NCBI GenBank assembly: GCA_041399085.1
Contig: JAWKTM010000011.1
Location: forward strand, 103,650-167,649
Length of the DNA stretch: 64,000 nt
Origin: JAWKTM01 sp041399085
Lineage (GTDB): Bacteria; Planctomycetota; Planctomycetia; Pirellulales; Pirellulaceae
Reading direction: 5' to 3'
The position numbers and the translations under genes are program-made. Shown piece by piece: positions 47,420 through 58,379 of this stretch; positions within the stretch are counted from its first letter, which is position 1; every line of letters begins with the position of its first letter. The notes under the pieces were generated by a model that saw nothing but the letters and a program-made list of their open reading frames with translations, was not told the origin of the DNA and made no database searches.

Positions 47420-48695
47420 ATGAAACGAGTGCGAACGTGGTTGGTGATGGCGTGGCTCGCGATTTCCTTTCGATTCGCGAACGCCGACGATTGGCAACAC
47501 TGGCGCGGACCAAATCGCAACGGGATCACCAGCGAAACCTCGGGTTGGGCGCATGGAACGTGGTTGTCGGCCGAACCGCGTTGGCGAGCTCAATGGCGAA
47601 GGTTCGACATCTCCGCTGGTCGTCGGCGATCGTGTGTTCGTGATGGGATGGAGTGATCAAAAAGACACGGTACGCTGCTTGGACGCCAATACGGGCCGCG
47701 AGTTGTGGCTGACCAGTTACGCGTCCGCGATGTTAGCAAGCGACCGGCGACGAGGGATTCTACGCCGGGCCCACATCCAGCGCCGGAATATGATCCAAGC
47801 AGCGGCTTGTTATACACCTGAGCTGCGATGGAGATCTTCAGGCCTGGGATACTCGCGATGACGGCTGCGGAGTATGGCAACGCAATCTGTACGACTCGTT
47901 CTCCATCCTGGCAGCGGCCGCGCGTGGGCCGATCAGGACGACGTGATTATGGCTACACCACAGCCGCCGCTCATATACAAAGATTGGGTGTTGGTGGAAG
48001 TTGGGGCGGAGACGGGCACGATCATGGCTTTTCCAAAGCGCGACCGGAGAACTTGCATGGCAGTCCGCGGCAAAAGGCTCCGCCGGCCATACCGGTGGTC
48101 TTGTCCTCATGCAAGCTGGAAGTGGATTCCCTGCGTCGCGGCTCTCACATTCAACGGCTTGCTCATAACTCGCCTCGATCCGAATGGGCCGGAGAAACCG
48201 TTGCCGAGTACGAATGGATTACGAACTTCGCGAACAACATCGCCACGCCCGCCGTGTCTAACAACCAAGTGCTCATAACATCGGGCTACAATCACAACAC
48301 GATCTGCAAACTCGAAGTGTCGCTATCCGGAGTCCGGAAATTATGGGAGCAGCCGGTCGCCTCGAAAGTTTGCAGTCCCATTATTCACGACGGCCGTGTT
48401 TATTGGGCATGGCAGCGGATGCGTTGCCTCGACTTTGAGACTGGACAGGCAATTTGGGAAGGGGGCAACTTTGGCGACGCCGGATCGTGCATTTTTGACG
48501 GCCGACGATCGGCTCGTCGTGTGGGGCGGACGAGGCCGCCTGGCGCTGGTGGAAACGGCCAAACGTTCCCCGCGCGAGTACCGTGAGTTATTCGCGATTG
48601 ACCGAGTCGTAGAAGATGTCTGGCCGCACGTCGTACTTTCCGGCGGACAATTGTTCTGCAAGGATCGCCACGGCAATCTGCTCTGCTTCAAGTAA
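47420..48695 (+). pseudogene. PQQ-like beta-propeller protein, many frameshifts
   Basis: The ATG at 47420 begins a signal peptide (VRTWLVMAWLAISFRFANA), followed by DDWQHWRGPNRNGITSE, the start of planctomycete PQQ-binding-like propeller proteins. Blades are then read in different frames: SPLVVGDRVFVMGWSDQ, VRCLDANTGRELW, GLLYTLSCDGDLQAWD, NIATPAVSNNQVLITSGYNH, RMRCLDFETGQAIW and at the end LSGGQLFCKDRHGNLLCFK. I count at least five frame changes. It is either a real pseudogene or very poor sequence. These proteins are presumed to be periplasmic; no enzyme activity is known. Confidence 0.75.
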
Positions 48696-49000
48696 TTCGC
48701 GACCGTCGTGCGTTGATTCGGTCGTAATGCGATACGAATCGTTTAGCCGCGGGAAATGGCCGAATTGGGGATCCGCGAATTTTCCTCTTCCCAATCTATC
48801 TTGACGCTGCTGGGTAGGTATCGCGTTCTCCGCCGCTCCGGAAATCGGCACGGCCGGCCGCAAGATGCTGCGCGCGGCGAGTTTCGCAGCGGGCAATCAA
48901 CAGCAATAGCGGCACTGCTGTAGGCAGTCGGCCGCGAACAGCAGACACTCGTCAACAAGTCAACAGCGGCAATCGTCGCCCTTCGCAAGGTTGCGCGCGA
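48696..49000. other. Intergenic region, nothing recognised
   Basis: No reading frame, hairpin or promoter stands out between the PQQ-like gene and the hydrolase gene. Confidence 0.5.
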
Positions 49001-50908
49001 ATGCATCGTTCCGCCCGAACGATACCTGCTCGGTTCCTAATACTGTGGATTGTCGTGGTCGTCGCCGCGGCGAACACGGGCTGCTCTACAACGCGCTATA
49101 TCACCGCGCGGAAGGAACCCTACAACCCGCTCACGAAACCCCTCAGATTGGTCTCGCACGATGGTCCGCAGCCCAGCGATCGAACCAATCGGTTGCTGCG
49201 CCGCTTTGATCTGTTGGATCAATATGAAAGTGATCCTGATAAGGCGTTAGACCGCCTGCAAGACGAAATCGAGAGCGAGCCGACCGACGAGAAAATCCAC
49301 GCGTTCGCTGAATTGGCTTACATTCGCGGTCGTCAGCTTCAATCGAAAAAACAGGACGGCGCGGCGCTTGACCGCTATGGAGCGGCGGTCGCCTACGCGT
49401 ACCGATACCTGTTTGACGAGAAGTTTGATCGCATTCGCAATCCCTACGATCCCAATTTTCGCACGGCTTGCGACTTGTATAACGAGTCGCTCGAATCGGC
49501 CTTGCGAATTGTCAAGCAACGGAATCAACTTCACCCTGGCACGACGCATCGCGTGTCCACGGCCAAACAAGAGTACGTGGTCGATATCGTGGTGCGAGGC
49601 CGTTGGAGCGGCGAAGAGATCGAGCGACTGGAATTCGTAAGCGACTTTGACTTGGAGGATGGCCTCAGTAATCGGCACCACACCTATGGCCTGGGCGTTC
49701 CACTGATCGCCGTCCGAAAGCAACGAGAAGTTGTTGAAGGTACGCCCGAAGAGTTTTATCCACCCGCATTGAGTCTGCCGATGACGGCGTTCATGCGTGT
49801 GTTGCCCGCGCCGCCTGGTCAGAAACCCGACGCGCCGTGCGTCCACGCCTGTGTACTGGAGTTATATGACCCGCTGGCGAACCGCAACATTGAAGTGGCC
49901 AATCGGCTCGTGCCGTTGGAGACGGATCTCACAACTCCATTGGCCTACTTTCTCGACAATCCACAGTTCGAGGATCGAAAAAACATTGCCACGGCCGGCC
50001 TATTGGATGCCAACGCGGCGGAGTCGATCAAGGGACTATTTATGTTGGAGCCTTATGATCCGAACAAGCTGCCGGTGGTCATGGTCCACGGTCTGTGGTC
50101 CAGCCCCGTCACGTGGATGGAAATGTTCAACGATCTACGGAGCTTCCCGGAGATACGCGAGCGATATCAGTTTTGGTTCTACTTATATCCTTCGGGACAG
50201 CCGTTTTGGGTGAGCGCCACGCAGATGCGAGCCGATTTGGCTCACGCCCGGCAGGTGCTCGATCCCCAGCATCAGACACCCGCCTTGGATCAGATGACTC
50301 TGGTCGGCCACAGCATGGGCGGCCTAGTTTCCTTGATGCAAGTTATTGAGAGCCGTGATGATTTCTGGAAAGCGCTCTCGGACAAGCCGTTTGAAGAACT
50401 CAAGGCTTCGCCCGAAGATCGCGAACAACTGGCGAACATGCTGTTCTTTCACGCCAACCCATCCATCAAACGTGTCATCACGATCGGCACTCCACATCGG
50501 GGCAGCGAATTCGCCAATGACTATACGCGCTGGCTGGGCCGGGCCGTCATCAAATTGCCTAGCTTCGTGACGAATTTGACACAGCGAGTGATTCGTGAGA
50601 ATCCCGGCTACTTTCACAACACGGAAATGCTGACCATTTCTACTAGTATCGATTCGCTGGCTCCCGATTCGCCGTTGTTGCCCGTGCTGTTACGCGGCGA
50701 GATACCGCCTTGGGTCCAGCATCATAATGTGGTGGGCTTGGTTCCGGGCAACGGATTGGTTAGTCGCCTATCCGGAAACAGTGATGGAATCGTATCCTTT
50801 GAAAGCGCTCATCTCGACAAAGCCACGTCGGAAATCACCGTTCCGTCCGATCACATGACCGTCCATCGCCACCCCGCGCTACGTTGGAAGTGCGACGAGT
50901 GTTGTTAG
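49001..50908 (+). CDS. Lipoprotein alpha/beta hydrolase
   Basis: The 635-residue protein has a signal with lipobox (VVVVAAANTGCST). The first half has a helical, TPR-like region (LDRLQDEIESEPTDEKIHAF). The second half is an alpha/beta hydrolase: LPVVMVHGLWSSPVTW (oxyanion region), LVGHSMGGLVS with the nucleophile Ser in GHSMGG, IGTPHRGSEFAND, and near the C-terminus SDHMTVHRHP supplying the catalytic His. GTPHRGS is typical of lipase/PGAP1-like enzymes. It is probably an outer-membrane- or periplasm-facing esterase or lipase; the substrate is unknown. The start is set by the signal peptide. Confidence 0.85.
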   Translation: MHRSARTIPARFLILWIVVVVAAANTGCSTTRYITARKEPYNPLTKPLRLVSHDGPQPSDRTNRLLRRFDLLDQYESDPDKALDRLQDEIESEPTDEKIHAFAELAYIRGRQLQSKKQDGAALDRYGAAVAYAYRYLFDEKFDRIRNPYDPNFRTACDLYNESLESALRIVKQRNQLHPGTTHRVSTAKQEYVVDIVVRGRWSGEEIERLEFVSDFDLEDGLSNRHHTYGLGVPLIAVRKQREVVEGTPEEFYPPALSLPMTAFMRVLPAPPGQKPDAPCVHACVLELYDPLANRNIEVANRLVPLETDLTTPLAYFLDNPQFEDRKNIATAGLLDANAAESIKGLFMLEPYDPNKLPVVMVHGLWSSPVTWMEMFNDLRSFPEIRERYQFWFYLYPSGQPFWVSATQMRADLAHARQVLDPQHQTPALDQMTLVGHSMGGLVSLMQVIESRDDFWKALSDKPFEELKASPEDREQLANMLFFHANPSIKRVITIGTPHRGSEFANDYTRWLGRAVIKLPSFVTNLTQRVIRENPGYFHNTEMLTISTSIDSLAPDSPLLPVLLRGEIPPWVQHHNVVGLVPGNGLVSRLSGNSDGIVSFESAHLDKATSEITVPSDHMTVHRHPALRWKCDECC

Positions 50909-51178
50909 ATCAACTGGCGGTCTTAAACCAACGAAGCACTGCCCTCGCCGACGCACGAAGTTACCAGCCATCCGGGCAGCCGCTCGCCGCCGACAGAGTT
51001 CCGCCCAGGCGGAACGTGGAGGTCCAACGACCCGAGTGGGGCGAACCTGAGCAATCCGGCGTGGCCAGCGCCAACAGCCATGTTCGCGAACCCTTGGGCT
51101 AACGCGCCAGTAGCGCCGGAGGCATTGCCACTTCAAGTCGATTAGTCACGTTGACCGTCATGCGACGAGCGGCGCGTT

Positions 51179-52501
51179 CTACAGGATGAACTTACTAAGA
51201 TCCTCGTCATCCGCCACCTCTTGGAGGCGTTGGCGGACGTAGGCGGCGTTTACTTCGACTTTGCCCCGTTTCATGTCGGGGGCCTCGAAGCTGAGTTCTT
51301 CCAGCAGACGTTCCATGATCGTGTACAAGCGTCGGGCGCCGATGTTTTGGGTGGACTGGTTCACTTGGAAAGCGAACGAAGCCAACTCCTCGATGGCGTC
51401 GTCACCGAACTGTAATTCGACGCCTTCGGTTTCCATCAACGCCGCGTACTGGCGAGTCAACGAGTTTTTCGGCTCGTGCAGGATTCGCATGAAGTCTTCT
51501 TTCGTCAAGTCCTGCAACTCGACACGAATCGGAAAGCGTCCCTGCAATTCCGGCATCAATTCGCTGGGCCGCGCATTGTGGAACGCACCCGCGGCGATGA
51601 ACAGAATGTGGTCGGTATTCACATAGCCATACCGTGTCTGCACCGTGGTGCCTTCCACAATTGGCAATAGATCGCGCTGAACGCCTTGTCGGGAAACATC
51701 GGCCGACTTAAAGCCGCTGGCGACCACCTTATCAATTTCGTCGACGAAAATGATGCCCAGATTCTCGGCCAACTCGATCGCCGCCGCGTTAATCTTCTCG
51801 GGATCCAGCAGCGCGTCACATTCTTGCTCGAACAGTACGTCGCGAGCCTGAGCCACGGACATCTCGCGAGACGTTGTCTTAGAGGGCAGTATCTTCTCAA
51901 ACATACCTTGCAGGTCGACGTCCATATTCTCCAAGCCCATTCCGCCAATCATCATGGGTTGGGCTTTGTGTTCCGTGGTAACGGACACCGTTTGTTCGTC
52001 GAGCTCGCCGTTGTTCAACATCTTACGCATTTTTTCGCGAGTACGTTGATAACGTTCGGCCGCTTCGGACTCTTGTTCCGATCCGTAGGTGACCGTGCGC
52101 GGCACCAGCAAATCCAGCAATCGCTCTTCCGTTCGCTTACGAGCCTCCTCCTCGACCGTGATACGTTCCCGTTCGCGCACAATCCCAATGGCATTTTCTA
52201 CCAGTTCGCGGACCATGCTTTCCACATCTCGGCCGTAGTATCCGACCTCGGTATACTTCGTGGCTTCGACTTTGATAAACGGAGCTCCGGTCAGCTTCGC
52301 TAGACGGCGAGCGATTTCTGTTTTCCCGACGCCAGTTGGGCCGATCATAAGAATGTTTTTGGGAGCGACCTCAAATCGAATGTCTTCGGGCAATTGTTGC
52401 CGTCGCCAACGATTGCGAATGGCCACCGCCACGGCTCGCTTGGCATCATGCTGGCCTACGATATAACGATCCAGTTCGGCCACGATTTCGCGCGGCGTCA
52501 T
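51179..52501 (-). CDS. hslU: HslU, ATPase subunit of the HslUV protease
   Basis: The 440-residue AAA+ unfoldase starts with MTPREIVAELDRYIVGQHDA, has Walker A IGPTGVGKTE, the GYYGRDVE pore loop, Walker B IIFVDEIDK, sensor region FIAAGAFHNARPSELMPELQ and the C-terminal EVADDEDLSKFIL, which docks into HslV. The frame extends far upstream as antisense to hslV; the true start is the ATG at 52501, or the GTG at 52522 (GGGGAA upstream). It unfolds proteins and feeds them to HslV. It directly follows hslV (39 bases). Confidence 0.95.
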   Translation of the reverse strand: MTPREIVAELDRYIVGQHDAKRAVAVAIRNRWRRQQLPEDIRFEVAPKNILMIGPTGVGKTEIARRLAKLTGAPFIKVEATKYTEVGYYGRDVESMVRELVENAIGIVRERERITVEEEARKRTEERLLDLLVPRTVTYGSEQESEAAERYQRTREKMRKMLNNGELDEQTVSVTTEHKAQPMMIGGMGLENMDVDLQGMFEKILPSKTTSREMSVAQARDVLFEQECDALLDPEKINAAAIELAENLGIIFVDEIDKVVASGFKSADVSRQGVQRDLLPIVEGTTVQTRYGYVNTDHILFIAAGAFHNARPSELMPELQGRFPIRVELQDLTKEDFMRILHEPKNSLTRQYAALMETEGVELQFGDDAIEELASFAFQVNQSTQNIGARRLYTIMERLLEELSFEAPDMKRGKVEVNAAYVRQRLQEVADDEDLSKFIL

Positions 52502-52539
52502 CGCCTCGCGCGGTTCATTCACGGCCGAAGTTCCCCGCG

Positions 52540-53082
52540 TTAGCTTTCGCACGCCATTTCCTCCACCACAATATTGCCGTTGGTGTAAATATCGATATCC
52601 GATGCGATCTGTAATGAGTTTCGCACGATCTCGGCGGCTGGCAATGCGGAATGAGCCACCAGTGCCCGTGCCGCCGCGACGGCGTAATTTCCGCCGGAGC
52701 CAATTCCGATGATGCCATCGGTTGGTTGGATCACATCGCCGGTGCCGCTCACTAATAGCAAACAGCGAGCATCGGCCACGGTCAACAATGCTTCTAGTCG
52801 CCGCAGGGCCCGATCGGTTCGCCACTCCTTGGCCAATTCCGTGGCGGCGCGAGGCACATTGGACGGATAATCCTTCAGCTTGGCCTCGAACCGTTCCAGC
52901 AGCGCGAACGCATCCGCGCTGCCGCCAGCGAATCCGCACAGCACCGATCCGCCCAACAGTTTACGAATCTTCACCGCATCGGATTTCATAATCGTGCTGC
53001 CCAAGGTGACTTGGCCATCGCCGCCCATGGCCAACTTGCCTTGATGTCGCACGGTCAAAATGGTTGTCGCGTGTAGTTGCAT
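52540..53082 (-). CDS. hslV: HslV, peptidase subunit of the HslUV protease
   Basis: The 180-residue protein has ATTILTVRHQGKLAMGGDGQ, where the first Thr of TTIL should become the N-terminal nucleophile after removal of a five-residue propeptide (MQLHA); the HATTI context resembles Bacillus ClpQ more than E. coli HslV. LCGFAGGSADAF and GIGSGGNYAVAAARAL are the conserved parts. I choose the ATG at 53082 because AAAGG lies about eight bases upstream; an ATG at 53088 would give two more residues. Operon order is purF - hslV - hslU. Confidence 0.94.
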   Translation of the reverse strand: MQLHATTILTVRHQGKLAMGGDGQVTLGSTIMKSDAVKIRKLLGGSVLCGFAGGSADAFALLERFEAKLKDYPSNVPRAATELAKEWRTDRALRRLEALLTVADARCLLLVSGTGDVIQPTDGIIGIGSGGNYAVAAARALVAHSALPAAEIVRNSLQIASDIDIYTNGNIVVEEMACES

Positions 53083-53170
53083 CTCCATACCTTTCCGGGG
53101 AAAGCAAGTTTCGGACCCGGCCAAGCGGGCGCGCGGAAAGCGATCGACGGGAAAAGGCCCGCGAAACGAG

Positions 53171-54793
<1,623 letters not shown>

Positions 54794-55028
54794 CGAAGCT
54801 CGCGTGGCGACGTCGAGTCGGCCGAAGAGAACGGAAAAGAGGGGCGTCGGGCGTGTCGTCGGGGCCGGTTTGTCTCAGCCCGAGCCATTCTAGGGCTGAC
54901 CTATCGAAACCTCAAGCGTGCCGCGTATGATGATCGACGCTCGCAAATGAAGTTCCAGGGACAACCCGATATTCTGTATCGTCAAAAAACGCCCACCGTC
55001 CTTTCATCATCCCGCCGCCCGCGCTTCC

Positions 55029-56162
55029 ATGACCGACTTGCTTCGCCAAGAAGTTACCTCCGCCGCCGATACGCTGGTCGTCAAAGTTGGCACGCGAGTT
55101 CTGACGCACGCGGGCGGCAAACTCAACCTGGAACGCATCGCCGCCTTCGCCGAACAGATTTCCGCGTTGGTAGCGGGAGGCCGGCAAGTGGTGCTGGTCA
55201 GCTCGGGAGCGGTCGGAGCCGGTATGAGTCAACTCGGGCTCACGAAACGCCCGACCGATATCGCGCGGCTGCAGGCCGTGGCGGCCGTCGGTCAGACGAA
55301 CTTGATCGAGTCCTATGACAAAGTCTTTCGGCAGCACGGACGACACGCCGCTCAGATTCTGCTGACCGCCGAAGACCTTGATCACCGCACTCGCTATCTG
55401 AATGTTCGCAACACGATTTTGTCGCTGCTGGAATTCGGGGCGGTGCCGATTATCAACGAAAACGACACGGTCGCCGTCGACGAACTGTTGACGACGTTTG
55501 GCGACAACGATCGGCTGGCCGCGCTGGTGACGAATCTGCTGCGAGCTCCGCTGTTGGTGATCTTGTCCGATGTGGCGGGGCTGTACAACGGCGATCCATC
55601 GCTGCCCGATTCGATGTTGCTGCACACGGTCACCGATTGGCAAGGCGTCGAAGGCTACGTCCGCGATCGGCTAACGGGAATGAGCAAAGGGGGCATGGCC
55701 AGCAAACTCAAGGCGGCCCGGATGGTCACCGCGGCTGGCGAGAACATGATTATCGCCAGCGGCAACGAACCGAACGTGCTGGCTCGATTGATGGCTGGCG
55801 AAACGATCGGCACGCTGTTCACCGCCCAAGGCAAAACGATTCCGCCGCGGAAACGCTGGATCGGCTTTTCGGCGCAGCCGTGCGGCCGGCTGATTCTGGA
55901 TGCCGGAGCCGCTCAAGCCGTCCGTAGCAACGGCCGCAGCCTGCTGGCCATCGGCATCACGGCGGTCGAAGGCCGTTTCGAGAAGGGCGATATCGTCTCG
56001 ATCGCGGACTTGGCCGGACAAGAGATCGCCCGCGGGCTGAGCAACTACAGCGCGGACGACCTCGTTCGCATTCGTGGGCTGAACTCGACCAAGATCGCCG
56101 AAGTCCTTGGCCATCAGCCTTACGAAGAAGTTGTGCATCGCAACAACATGACATTGGTTTGA
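55029..56162 (+). CDS. proB: Glutamate 5-kinase
   Basis: ProB phosphorylates glutamate in the first step of proline synthesis. The 377-residue protein has the amino-acid-kinase domain (VVKVGTRVLT, VLVSSGAVGAGM, INENDTVAVDE, FGDNDRLAALV, MSKGGMASKLKAA) and a C-terminal PUA domain from about residue 285 (GRLILDAGAAQAV ... VRIRGLNSTKI). It has no clear ribosome-binding site in front of the ATG. proA is not adjacent. Confidence 0.95.
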   Translation: MTDLLRQEVTSAADTLVVKVGTRVLTHAGGKLNLERIAAFAEQISALVAGGRQVVLVSSGAVGAGMSQLGLTKRPTDIARLQAVAAVGQTNLIESYDKVFRQHGRHAAQILLTAEDLDHRTRYLNVRNTILSLLEFGAVPIINENDTVAVDELLTTFGDNDRLAALVTNLLRAPLLVILSDVAGLYNGDPSLPDSMLLHTVTDWQGVEGYVRDRLTGMSKGGMASKLKAARMVTAAGENMIIASGNEPNVLARLMAGETIGTLFTAQGKTIPPRKRWIGFSAQPCGRLILDAGAAQAVRSNGRSLLAIGITAVEGRFEKGDIVSIADLAGQEIARGLSNYSADDLVRIRGLNSTKIAEVLGHQPYEEVVHRNNMTLV

Positions 56163-56384
56163 ACCCGCCGCCGGCCGATTGCAACGGTATTGCGGCCGGT
56201 GCCATCGCGCTGATTCGCCTGAGCAAGCTGTGCGGACTACGCACGTCGCTCGCATCGTCCGCATCAAACCGCCGCGCCTCGGGAAATTGAAAATCGCGCG
56301 GCATCTCGTCCGATGAAAGCTTCACCGCACGGATGGCAATTCACGAGGACGGAGCCCCTCGCCCGCAGCCGCGAAGGAGCCGCC

Positions 56385-56471
56385 ATGCCGGTCGAACTGA
56401 TCCACCCCGTTATCAGTTTTTTGTTCTTAGCACTTTGGGCCATGATTGGCCAATTGAGCGTCAAGCGATAA
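56385..56471 (+). CDS. 28-residue single-helix membrane protein
   Basis: An ideal AAGGAG stands six bases before an ATG that opens a 28-codon frame ending in TAA. The product, MPVELIHPVISFLFLALWAM then IGQLSVKR, has one hydrophobic helix of about 17 residues and a basic end, as in many bacterial small membrane proteins. It lies in the 461-base gap between proB and a DUF1501 gene. I do not recognise it. The strong site and the amino-acid pattern argue for a real gene, but it is too short for statistics. Confidence 0.55.
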   Translation: MPVELIHPVISFLFLALWAMIGQLSVKR

Positions 56472-56623
56472 TCGCGGACGCCGCTCGCCGCCGAGATTTC
56501 GATTCCCGTAAAACGTCACAATAAAACGTGACGCTAAGTTGAACGAATCAGCCGCAGTTGATACGATGCTCGCCTGGTGGCAGTGCTGTTGATACGCGGA
56601 ATTCGACTACGGGAGAACCACGG

Positions 56624-57943
56624 ATGCTCGGTTTGCTTGGCAAAGGCTCGACGTATTGTGATGGCGTTTCGCGACGGAACTTCCTCGGCGCTGGCGTGCT
56701 CGGGCTGTCGGGCCTGACGCTGGCCGAAGTGCTGCGTGGTCGAGCGCTGGCCGGCGAAAATCGCCAAGCCAACACGTCGGTGATCTTTGTCGAGTTGGCG
56801 GGCGGGCCGACGCAGTTCGAAACTTACGATCCCAAGCCGACCGCTCCCGCCGAATATCGCGGCCCGCTGTCGGCGATCGCCACGAATTTGCCTGGCGTGA
56901 TGTTCAGCCAATACATGGCCGAGCAAGCCAAAATCGCCGACCGGCTAACGGTCGTGCGATCGATTCGCCACAACAGCAGCAGCCATGATCCGTCGAGCCA
57001 CTTGACGCAAACCGGCTACTACAAGACCGGGCAAAAGGGCGGCGAGAATCAGATGCCGAGCATCGGCGCGGTTGCGGCCAAATTCCGCGGGCCGAATCAT
57101 GTGGCCATGCCGGCTTACGTGGCGGTGCCGCAAGTGATGCGGAACGGCGGCGCGGCTCAATTGGGTTTGGCTTGTGCTCCGTTCCAAACGGGCGGCGATC
57201 CGAACTCCAACAAGTTTCAAGTCATGAATCTCGGCACGCTCGAATCGCTGACGGCCGATCGCTTGGGAAATCGGAGCCAACTGCTGGCTCAGCTCGACGC
57301 CCGTCGCGAGCTGAACGATCTCAACGGTTCGGCAACTGCCGTGGATCAATTCACGCAAAAGGCGTTCGACCTGGTGACCGGTTCGCAAGCTCGCCTTGCG
57401 TTCGACATCGCCGAGGAATCGGACTCGATCCGCGACGCATACGGCCGCACGACGGTCGGACAAAGTATGTTGCTGGCTCGGCGGTTGGTCGAAGCCGGAG
57501 TAACGTGCGTCACCGTGCGAGTGACCGGTTGGGACGATCACAGCAATATTGCCAAGGCGATGGCGACGAAGGGCCCGGCCTACGATCAAGGCTTGGCCGC
57601 GTTGGTGCGAGACCTGGGCGACCGCGGCCTGGAGCAAGATGTGTTGGTCGTCGCCATGGGCGAATTCGGCCGCACGCCGAAAATCAATAAGAACGCTGGC
57701 CGCGATCACTGGGGTTCGTTGATGAGCGTGCTGCTGGCGGGCGGCCGACTGCAACGCGGCGTGTTCGGCGAATCCAACTCGAAGGGCGAAGTTCCCGCGA
57801 ACATGCCTTATCGTCCCGAGAACGTGCTGGCCACAATCTATCACCACTTGGGCATCGATCCGTCACAAACCTTCACCGATCTCTCGGGCCGCCCACGCTA
57901 TGTGTTGGAAGAGCGGGAAGTGATTCGAGAAATCATGGCTTAA
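56624..57943 (+). CDS. DUF1501 protein, second copy
   Basis: The start ATG at 56624 has GGGAG nine bases in front. The 439-residue protein has VSRRNFLGAGVLGLSGLTLA, a twin-arginine signal, then VELAGGPTQFETYDPKP, VVRSIRHNSSSHDPSSHLT, RRLVEAGVTCVTVRVTGWD, and VAMGEFGRTPKINKNAGRDH, the conserved DUF1501 blocks. It is shorter than the copy at 9689-11245 and differs throughout. The activity is not known; the fold is alkaline-phosphatase-like. It stands alone. Confidence 0.9.
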   Translation: MLGLLGKGSTYCDGVSRRNFLGAGVLGLSGLTLAEVLRGRALAGENRQANTSVIFVELAGGPTQFETYDPKPTAPAEYRGPLSAIATNLPGVMFSQYMAEQAKIADRLTVVRSIRHNSSSHDPSSHLTQTGYYKTGQKGGENQMPSIGAVAAKFRGPNHVAMPAYVAVPQVMRNGGAAQLGLACAPFQTGGDPNSNKFQVMNLGTLESLTADRLGNRSQLLAQLDARRELNDLNGSATAVDQFTQKAFDLVTGSQARLAFDIAEESDSIRDAYGRTTVGQSMLLARRLVEAGVTCVTVRVTGWDDHSNIAKAMATKGPAYDQGLAALVRDLGDRGLEQDVLVVAMGEFGRTPKINKNAGRDHWGSLMSVLLAGGRLQRGVFGESNSKGEVPANMPYRPENVLATIYHHLGIDPSQTFTDLSGRPRYVLEEREVIREIMA

Positions 57944-58379
57944 GCGTCTCCGCTTGCCCGACATCCGCGCCGTCGCATTCAACGACGGCGGCCGCCCCAC
58001 TCAAAAATTCTTCTGCACGCGATGCGTTTGTGAGATGGCTGCGCGCTTTCCGGCCCTTCGACTGTGCCCGTATCGGGTAAATCGTGCCGAAACGTCGCGT
58101 GGAGTCGAAGCATCGGACGAACTAATCTGGAACGGCACGCGGTGGCTGACTTGTGGCGAAGCTCTGATACCGCGACTAGCTGCAGTGTGTCATTGCTCGC
58201 TATCGCGGCATATCCCGAATCACGCACTTTCCAATCAATTCCGGTTAGGCAGGCAATCTTATGGATGGGGAATTCGGCGATTCCGACTTCGAGTCAGCGG
58301 CGTGAAACCGCAAAGGGAGAGGGCTTCAGAGATGCTTTTCTGGGTAACTCTTCCAGATGGGCTTTCGGGACGAAGTTGT
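57944..58379. other. Intergenic region between convergent genes, nothing recognised
   Basis: No supported gene lies between the DUF1501 gene and the end of the htrA gene. Frames on both strands are open by composition but have no start site. Confidence 0.5.

Noticed and set aside
52502..52939. N-terminal extension of HslU
   Set aside because: It overlaps hslV in another frame; HslU normally starts at the MTPREIV block.
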